9,750 nt of DNA from Chloroflexota bacterium (lineage in GTDB: Bacteria; Chloroflexota; Limnocylindria; Limnocylindrales; CSP1-4): the NCBI GenBank assembly GCA_021812735.1, contig JAKAMV010000304.1:1-9750 (forward strand), written 5' to 3'. Each line of letters starts with the position of its first letter. Positions within the stretch are counted from its first letter, which is position 1. Below are positions 5,334-9,750 of this stretch, in pieces. The position numbers and the translations under genes are program-made. The notes below the pieces were generated by a model, which was not told the origin of the DNA, did not search any database, and saw nothing but the letters and a program-made list of their open reading frames with translations.

Positions 5334-7399
5334 GCGGCGCGCAGCGTCCCGGCGGCGGCACCGCGGCCACGGGTCCCGGCAGCGCGCCCGCCGCGGGCAT
5401 GGGCCCGGGCGCCCGGCCGGGCGGCGCAGGCTTCGGCCCAGGCCGCGGACGAGGCGGCCCGATGGGCATGGGCATGGCCATGGGCGGCGGCGCGAAGTCC
5501 AAGAACTTCGGGCCTTCGTTCCGGCGACTGCTGGGCGAGCTCCGGCCCGAGGCCCCGAGGATCGCGTTCGTCATCCTGACGGCCGTCATCAGCGTGGCGC
5601 TCTCGGTCGCCGGGCCCAAGATCATGGGCAACGCCATGGACCAGGTGTTCAGCGGGTTCCTCGGCAAGCAGCTCGGCGTGCAGTTCCCCCAGGCGGTCGG
5701 CCTCAACCACGCGCAGCTGCTGGCCGCGGCCACCAAGCTGGGCAACCAGACGTTCATCGACATGCTGAACGCCTACCCGAACCTGCTCGCGGGCGTCGGC
5801 GTCGACTTCGGCGCCGTCGGCTCGATCCTGGGAGCGGTGGCGGTGATCTACATCGTCAGCGCCCTGTTCTCGTGGACCCAGGCCTACATCATGGCCGGCG
5901 TCACCCAGCGGACGGTCTACCGGATGCGCCAGCGGGTGTCCGAGAAGCTCGGCCGCCTGCCGCTCGCCTACTACGACCGCGAGTCGCGCGGCGACATCCT
6001 GTCGCGTGTCACCAACGACATCGACAACATCAGCCAGACGCTGCAGCAGAGCCTGACCCAGCTGATCACCTCGGTCCTGACCGTGGTGGGGATGCTGATC
6101 ATGATGTTCACGATCAGCTGGATCCTGGCCGTGATCTCGCTGCTGGTCGTGCCGGTGTCGGTGGCCCTGACCATGATCATCGCCAAGCGCTCCCAGGTGC
6201 AGTTCGCCGCGCAGTGGGACCGGACGGGCGTCCTCAACGGCCATGTCGAGGAGATGCACACCGGCCACGCGATCGTCAAGCTGTTCGGCCGCCAGCACGA
6301 GGCGGTCGAGGTCTTCGACCAGCACAACCGCGCGCTCTACGACTCGTCCTGGAAGGCCCAGTTCATCTCGGGCCTGATCCAGCCCACGATGCAGTTCGTG
6401 TCCAACCTCAACTACGTGTCGATCGCCGTCATCGGCGGCATCCGGGTCGCCAACGGCCAGATGACCCTGGGTGACGTCACCGCGTTCATCCAGTACTCGC
6501 GCCAGTTCACCTTCCCGATCGTCCAGGCCGCCTCCATCGCCAACGTGCTCCAGAGCGCGGTGGCGTCCGCGGAGCGCGTGTTCGAGCTGGTCGACGAGAA
6601 GGAGGAGATCCCCGACCCGGCTCAGCCGGCCCTGCTCAAGGAGCCGGCCGACGGCCGTGTGACCTTCGAGGGCGTCGGGTTCCGCTACCTGCCCGACCGG
6701 CCCCTCATCGAGGACCTCGACCTCGCGGTGGAACCCGGCCAGACGGTGGCCATCGTGGGCCCCACGGGCGCCGGCAAGACCACGCTCGTGAACTTGCTGA
6801 TGCGGTTCTACGACGTGGACCGCGGGCGGATCACCGTGGACGGGCTCGACACCCGCACGATCACGCGCGACAACCTGCGCAAGACCTTCGGGATGGTCCT
6901 CCAGGACACCTGGCTGTTCAAGGGCACCGTCCGCGAGAACGTGGTCTACGGGGCCGACGGCGAGGTGCCCGAGGAGCGCTTCCGCGAGGCGGTCGAGGCC
7001 GCTCACGTGGACCACTTCGTCAAGACGCTGCCCGACGGCTACGAGACGGTCCTCGACGACGACGCGACGAACACGTCCGCCGGCGAGAAGCAGCTCCTGA
7101 CGATCGCCCGTGCGTTCCTCGCGGACCCGCCGATCCTGATCCTCGACGAGGCCACGTCCTCGGTGGACACGCGCACCGAGGTCCTCATCCAGCGGGCGAT
7201 GGCCCGGCTGATGGAGGGCCGCACGTCGTTCGTCATCGCGCACCGCCTGTCCACCATCCGCGACGCGGACATCATCCTGGTGATGCGCGACGGGCGGATC
7301 GTGGAGAAGGGCACCCACGACGAGCTCCTCGCCGCCCGGGGCTTCTACCACGAGCTGTACGCGAGCCAGTTCGAGGAGGCGCTGGAACCGGTGGCCTAA
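5330..7399 (+). CDS. Heterodimeric ABC exporter subunit 2 (catalytic dyad intact, deviant signature)
   Basis: Encodes 689 aa, about 110 more than its partner. Residues 1-56 are a low-complexity Gly/Pro/Arg/Met extension ending in a GPMGMGMAMGGG run, before a basic stretch and the first helix (77-97). An unusually long outer loop (about 105-163) separates helices 1 and 2. The remaining transmembrane domain is standard. In the nucleotide-binding domain, Walker A is GPTGAGKT (477-484, Lys483), the Q-loop Gln is 525, Walker B ends in Asp606 with catalytic Glu607, and the switch is His638. The signature reads TSAGE (582-586) instead of LSGGQ. This is the mirror image of subunit 1, so a dimer would have one consensus ATP site (this Walker A, Glu and His with the partner's VSGGQ) and one degenerate site. 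The GGAGG at 5321-5325 and the 4-bp ATGA overlap support coupled synthesis with subunit 1. A hairpin terminator follows. Confidence 0.93.
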   Translation: MSGAQRPGGGTAATGPGSAPAAGMGPGARPGGAGFGPGRGRGGPMGMGMAMGGGAKSKNFGPSFRRLLGELRPEAPRIAFVILTAVISVALSVAGPKIMGNAMDQVFSGFLGKQLGVQFPQAVGLNHAQLLAAATKLGNQTFIDMLNAYPNLLAGVGVDFGAVGSILGAVAVIYIVSALFSWTQAYIMAGVTQRTVYRMRQRVSEKLGRLPLAYYDRESRGDILSRVTNDIDNISQTLQQSLTQLITSVLTVVGMLIMMFTISWILAVISLLVVPVSVALTMIIAKRSQVQFAAQWDRTGVLNGHVEEMHTGHAIVKLFGRQHEAVEVFDQHNRALYDSSWKAQFISGLIQPTMQFVSNLNYVSIAVIGGIRVANGQMTLGDVTAFIQYSRQFTFPIVQAASIANVLQSAVASAERVFELVDEKEEIPDPAQPALLKEPADGRVTFEGVGFRYLPDRPLIEDLDLAVEPGQTVAIVGPTGAGKTTLVNLLMRFYDVDRGRITVDGLDTRTITRDNLRKTFGMVLQDTWLFKGTVRENVVYGADGEVPEERFREAVEAAHVDHFVKTLPDGYETVLDDDATNTSAGEKQLLTIARAFLADPPILILDEATSSVDTRTEVLIQRAMARLMEGRTSFVIAHRLSTIRDADIILVMRDGRIVEKGTHDELLAARGFYHELYASQFEEALEPVA

Positions 7400-7421
7400 C
7401 GCCGGTCGCCTCGCCGCAACC

Positions 7422-7450
7422 CCGCCCCGCCGGCACCCCCGGCGGGGCGG
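7422..7450 (+). terminator. Hairpin terminator of the MarR-ABC exporter operon
   Basis: CCGCCCCGCCGG (7422-7433) and CCGGCGGGGCGG (7439-7450) are perfect 12-bp complementary arms with a 5-nt loop. The hairpin begins 22 nt after the TAA stop of exporter subunit 2. The following bases CTCGATTCCC lack a clear T-run, which is common for terminators in very GC-rich genomes. Confidence 0.65.
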
Positions 7451-7496
7451 CTCGATTCCCGGCGCCCGGCGGGCTCGCCTGGGATGGTGGGATGGC

Positions 7497-7510
7497 CCGT
7501 CGCGCGACGG
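7497..7510. promoter_or_regulatory. Perfect 14-bp palindrome, possible operator
   Basis: CCGTCGCGCGACGG is identical to its reverse complement and has no spacer. It lies about 200 bp upstream of the ABC-2 ATPase gene, in the gap where a promoter is expected. It could be a regulator site or chance in GC-rich sequence. Confidence 0.3.
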
Positions 7511-7619
7511 CGGATCCCCGCGGATCGGGACCGGGCGCCGCCGCCGATCGGGCCGGACGTCCCTACCGTGCGCTGACGCCCGGGAACAGCATCGGCGGGA
7601 TGCGCGGCGAGCGCGGCGA

Positions 7620-7635
7620 CCGCCCGTGCGGGCGG
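7620..7635. other. GC hairpin in the ABC-2 operon leader
   Basis: CCGCCCG (7620-7626 reading C then CGCCCG) can pair with CGGGCGG (7629-7635) around a 2-nt TG centre; with the tip opened this leaves a short stem and 4-nt loop. It lies about 75 nt before the ATPase start codon. Its role is unknown. Confidence 0.25.
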
Positions 7636-7708
7636 CGGACGGTGGACGAGGCGAGGCAGCGCGGCGAGGCAAGGCAGCGCGACAGCGCCCCGAGGCGGGA
7701 GGCGATCC

Positions 7709-8632
7709 ATGACCGACCTCGTCATCGAGGCCGCCGGCCTCACCAAGCGGTACGGGCCCCGGCGGGGGGTCGAGGATGTCGGCTTCGGTGTCGCCGAGGG
7801 TGAGGCGTTCGGGTTCCTCGGCCCCAACGGGGCCGGCAAGACCACCACGATCCGGCTGCTGCTCGGGTTCCTGCGCGCGACGTCCGGCAGCGCGCGCGTG
7901 TTCGGGGCGGATGCGTTCCGCGACGCCGCGCGGATCCACGCCCGGGTGAGCTATCTCGGCTCGGACCCCGGGTTCCTCGGGGAGCTCACGGCCGCCGAGC
8001 AGCTCGAGTACCTGGGCGGGCTGCGCGGCCTGCCACGCCGGGCCTGGTTGCCCCTCGTCGAGCGGCTGGAGCTGGACCCCACGGTGCGGATCAAGCGGCT
8101 GTCCCGCGGCAACCGCCAGAAGATCGGGGTGGTGGCGGCGTTCATGGGCCGCGAACCCCTGCTCGTCCTCGACGAGCCGACGAGCGGGCTCGACCCGCTG
8201 ATGCAGCGCGAGTTTCTCGCCCTTGCCGCCGAGGCGCGCGCTGCCGGGCGCACGGTCTTCCTCTCCAGCCACAACCTGATCGAGGTCGAGCGGGCATGCG
8301 ACCGCGTGGCGATCATCCGAGACGGTCGGGTCGTCCAGGTCAGCGGCGTCGGCGAGCTGCTCGGCTCGCACTGGCGATCGGTCAACCTGGTCCTGGCGGC
8401 GCCGCCATCCCCCGACGCCTTCGACCTGCCCGGCGTCGAGGTCGTGGCGATGACCGGGCGCGAGGTCCACCTGATGGTCCGCGGCAACGTGAACCCGCTG
8501 CTGGGCCGGATCGCGGCCCACGCCGTTGAGGACATCGCGATCACCACGCCCGACGTGGAGGACCTGTTCCTGCGCCTCTATCGCGGCGACGAGCCCGCCT
8601 CGCCGGCCGCGCCCGGGGAGGTGCCGGCATGA
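7709..8632 (+). CDS. ABC-2 type transporter ATP-binding protein (DrrA/CcmA-like)
   Basis: Encodes 307 aa: one nucleotide-binding domain (about 1-220) and an 80-aa C-terminal domain of the kind found in DrrA-like ATPases. Walker A is GPNGAGKTT (38-46, Lys44), the signature is LSRGN (131-135) followed by RQK, Walker B is LLVLDEP with Asp155 and catalytic Glu156, the D-loop is SGLDP, and the switch is His188 (SSHNLIE). The Q-loop region reads VSYLGSDPGFLGELT (80-94), with Ser where Gln is usual. The LSRGN signature is a common variant in this family. It should energise the membrane protein encoded directly after it. The start ATG has a good GGGAGG at 7697-7702 with 6-nt spacing. The final ATGA overlap with the permease gene indicates coupled synthesis. 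Likely roles include drug, lipid or polymer export; the substrate cannot be read from the sequence. Confidence 0.92.
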   Translation: MTDLVIEAAGLTKRYGPRRGVEDVGFGVAEGEAFGFLGPNGAGKTTTIRLLLGFLRATSGSARVFGADAFRDAARIHARVSYLGSDPGFLGELTAAEQLEYLGGLRGLPRRAWLPLVERLELDPTVRIKRLSRGNRQKIGVVAAFMGREPLLVLDEPTSGLDPLMQREFLALAAEARAAGRTVFLSSHNLIEVERACDRVAIIRDGRVVQVSGVGELLGSHWRSVNLVLAAPPSPDAFDLPGVEVVAMTGREVHLMVRGNVNPLLGRIAAHAVEDIAITTPDVEDLFLRLYRGDEPASPAAPGEVPA

Positions 8633-9426
8633 CCGCGTTCCGCCTGGAGCTCCGCCGCTGCCGGTCGCTCGCGCTGTGGCTGGCCGTCTCGCTGGCGGTC
8701 TACGGGGCGATCATGGGCGTGATGTACCCGTTCCTCAAGTCAAACGACGAGCTGATGCGGCAGTACATGGCGACGTTCCCCAAGGAGTTCCTGGCAGCCT
8801 TCGGCATGACCGGCGTCCTCTCGGACCCGGGCGTGTTCTTCACCACCTACATGTCCAGCTGGCTGTGGCCGATCATCGCGACCGCGGCCGCGCTGCTCCT
8901 GGGCACGCGCGCGGTGGCGGCCGACCTGGACCGGGGGTTCCTGGACCTGCCGCTCGCGACGCCGCTGTCGCGGGCCAGCTACCTGGCCACCAACATCACG
9001 GCGCAGGCGATCGTGCTCGCGGCGCTCGCGGCGACGGCCGTGCTCAGCATCTGGCTCGCGGCGGCAGCAACCGGCAACGTGTTCGATGTCGGCGGGTATG
9101 CCCTCGCAGGCGTCATGTCCTTCGCCTTCGCGTGCGCGCTCGCCGGCGCCGCGACGCTGCTCTCGGTGGTGACGCTGAGCCGGGGGCAGGGCTCGGGGAT
9201 CGTCGGCGGCGCGGTCTTCGCCATGTACGCGGTGTTCGTGGTCACGCAGGTGTCCAAGGACTGGGCGTGGCTGGCGCCCCTCTCGGCCTGGGGCCACTTC
9301 CGCACCACCGAGCTGATCGACAACGGGGTGGTCCCGATCGGGGACCTGGCGCTGTTCGCCGCCGTGGCGATCGGCGGCTGGCTGGCGGCCATCTGGGCGT
9401 TCCGGCGGCGCGACCTCGCCGCGTAG
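8629..9426 (+). CDS. ABC-2 type transporter permease
   Basis: Encodes 265 aa with about six membrane helices: roughly 13-33, 70-91, 120-145, 155-180, 188-206 and 238-256. A basic cytoplasmic N-terminus (RLELRRCR) and a basic C-terminal tail (FRRRDLAA) frame them. The cytoplasmic segment AADLDRGFLDLPLATPLSRASYLATN (98-122) matches the pattern 'E/DxxxGTlelLlaTPlsR..' of ABC-2 permeases, where it forms the coupling region contacting the ATPase. Length and layout fit the ABC2_membrane family. The ATG overlaps the TGA of the ATPase gene by 4 bp, so the two proteins are made together; a homodimer of each would form the full transporter. The long loop between helices 1 and 2 (about 35-69) probably lies outside. 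The stop is TAG at 9424-9426, and a convergent gene ends 22 bp further on. Confidence 0.88.
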   Translation: MTAFRLELRRCRSLALWLAVSLAVYGAIMGVMYPFLKSNDELMRQYMATFPKEFLAAFGMTGVLSDPGVFFTTYMSSWLWPIIATAAALLLGTRAVAADLDRGFLDLPLATPLSRASYLATNITAQAIVLAALAATAVLSIWLAAAATGNVFDVGGYALAGVMSFAFACALAGAATLLSVVTLSRGQGSGIVGGAVFAMYAVFVVTQVSKDWAWLAPLSAWGHFRTTELIDNGVVPIGDLALFAAVAIGGWLAAIWAFRRRDLAA

Positions 9427-9448
9427 GCCCCGCGGGTCGGGTCAGGCG

Positions 9449-9750
9449 TCAGGCGTCGGGCTCGCCGGCCCCCGGCGTGCGGGCCACCAGCGCGAGGATC
9501 TCCGCGCCGTAGCGGTCCGCTTTGGCGGGGCCGATGCCCTTGACGCGCCAGAGCGCCTCGAGCGAGGCCGGGCGTGCCTCGGCAATTGCCGCCAGCGTCG
9601 TGTCATGGGCAACCACGTACGGCGGCTGGCCGAGCTCTCGGGCCTTGTCGAGCCGCCATGCCCGGAGCGCGTCGAACAGCGGGTCCCCCGTGGCGGGCGC
9701 CGGGGTCGCCCCGCTGCCGCCGGCCGGTCGCCCGGCCGCGGGGCGTGCCG
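9449..9750 (-). CDS. C-terminus of an HRDC-domain helicase (RecQ- or UvrD-like), cut by window edge
   Basis: Only the last 99 codons are present; the gene enters from the right edge and ends at TGA 9449-9451. A Pro/Ala/Gly linker precedes a clear HRDC domain. It starts DPLFDALRAWRLDKARELGQ, continues with PPYVVAHDTTLAAIAEARP, then SLEALWRVKGIGPAKADRYG, and ends with a helix and short acidic tail. HRDC domains are DNA-binding accessory modules at the C-terminus of RecQ helicases, some UvrD/PcrA-type helicases and RNase D. RecQ or UvrD-like is favoured because of the terminal position and the flexible linker, but the helicase core is outside the window. The gene converges on the ABC-2 permease gene with a 22-bp gap, in which TCAGGCG is repeated in tandem (9442-9455). 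No terminator is apparent. Confidence 0.85.
   Translation of the reverse strand, partial: ARPAAGRPAGGSGATPAPATGDPLFDALRAWRLDKARELGQPPYVVAHDTTLAAIAEARPASLEALWRVKGIGPAKADRYGAEILALVARTPGAGEPDA

Larger units (their letters stand above)
7400..7708. other. Intergenic spacer between the exporter operon and the ABC-2 operon
   Basis: This 309-bp gap has no convincing gene. It contains the strong hairpin after the exporter operon, a 14-bp perfect palindrome, a second GC hairpin, and short direct repeats of AGGCAGCGCG at 7654-7663 and 7672-7681. The only promoter-like signal I see is a weak TACCGT -10 candidate at 7564-7569, without a matching -35. A promoter for the next operon is expected here but not clear. 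Confidence 0.6.

Noticed and set aside
7492..7803. Small gene of about 103 codons before the ABC-2 ATPase
   Set aside because: It is Arg/Pro/Gly-rich, has no domain, and overlaps the first 95 bases of the ATPase gene in another frame. The ATPase start has the good ribosome site.
5285..8521. A 1078-codon open frame on the minus strand
   Set aside because: It lies antisense to exporter subunit 2 and the ABC-2 ATPase. It is rich in His, Asp, Arg and Gln where the opposite strand encodes hydrophobic helices, and shows no recognisable domain.

Overview
The window is about 70% G+C, gene-dense, and holds eight protein-coding genes, one of them cut by the right edge. The composition, a flavin/F420-type luciferase-like oxidoreductase, a GT87-type membrane glycosyltransferase, an HRDC-tipped helicase and two possible leaderless starts suggest Actinomycetota or a high-GC Chloroflexota lineage. 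The phylum cannot be settled from this stretch alone. I see no rRNA, tRNA, CRISPR array, transposase or phage gene.

Left block (35-2776). A GT87/DUF2029-like membrane protein is read leftward. It diverges from a rightward pair: an LLM-class (probably F420-dependent) oxidoreductase, followed 3 bp later by a class I SAM-dependent methyltransferase. On each side of the 117-bp divergent gap, a -10-like hexamer sits 6-7 nt before the start codon, so both transcripts may be leaderless.

Spacer 2777-3105. It holds a hairpin, a compound GC-rich minisatellite (9-bp units changing to 8-bp units, then a 16-bp direct repeat), and a good sigma70-type promoter. Several inverted repeats directly downstream of the promoter make a likely MarR operator region.

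Central operon (3106-7399). This is marR-type regulator, ABC exporter half 1, ABC exporter half 2, with both junctions overlapping by 4 bp and a perfect 12-bp-stem hairpin after the last gene. The two halves are textbook complementary. Half 1 has a degenerate catalytic dyad (Asp and Gln) with an intact VSGGQ signature. Half 2 has an intact dyad (Glu and His) with a deviant TSAGE signature. The inferred product is a heterodimeric exporter with one consensus and one degenerate ATP site, repressed by its own MarR protein and probably induced by a toxic ligand.

Right block (7400-9750). A 309-bp spacer with a perfect 14-bp palindrome and another hairpin precedes a two-gene ABC-2 type transporter (ATPase, then six-helix permease, again with a 4-bp overlap). 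The C-terminal HRDC domain of a helicase converges on it from the right edge. I found no convincing novel multi-gene system. The most useful leads are the MarR operator region, the asymmetric ATP sites, the divergent leaderless starts and the minisatellite.
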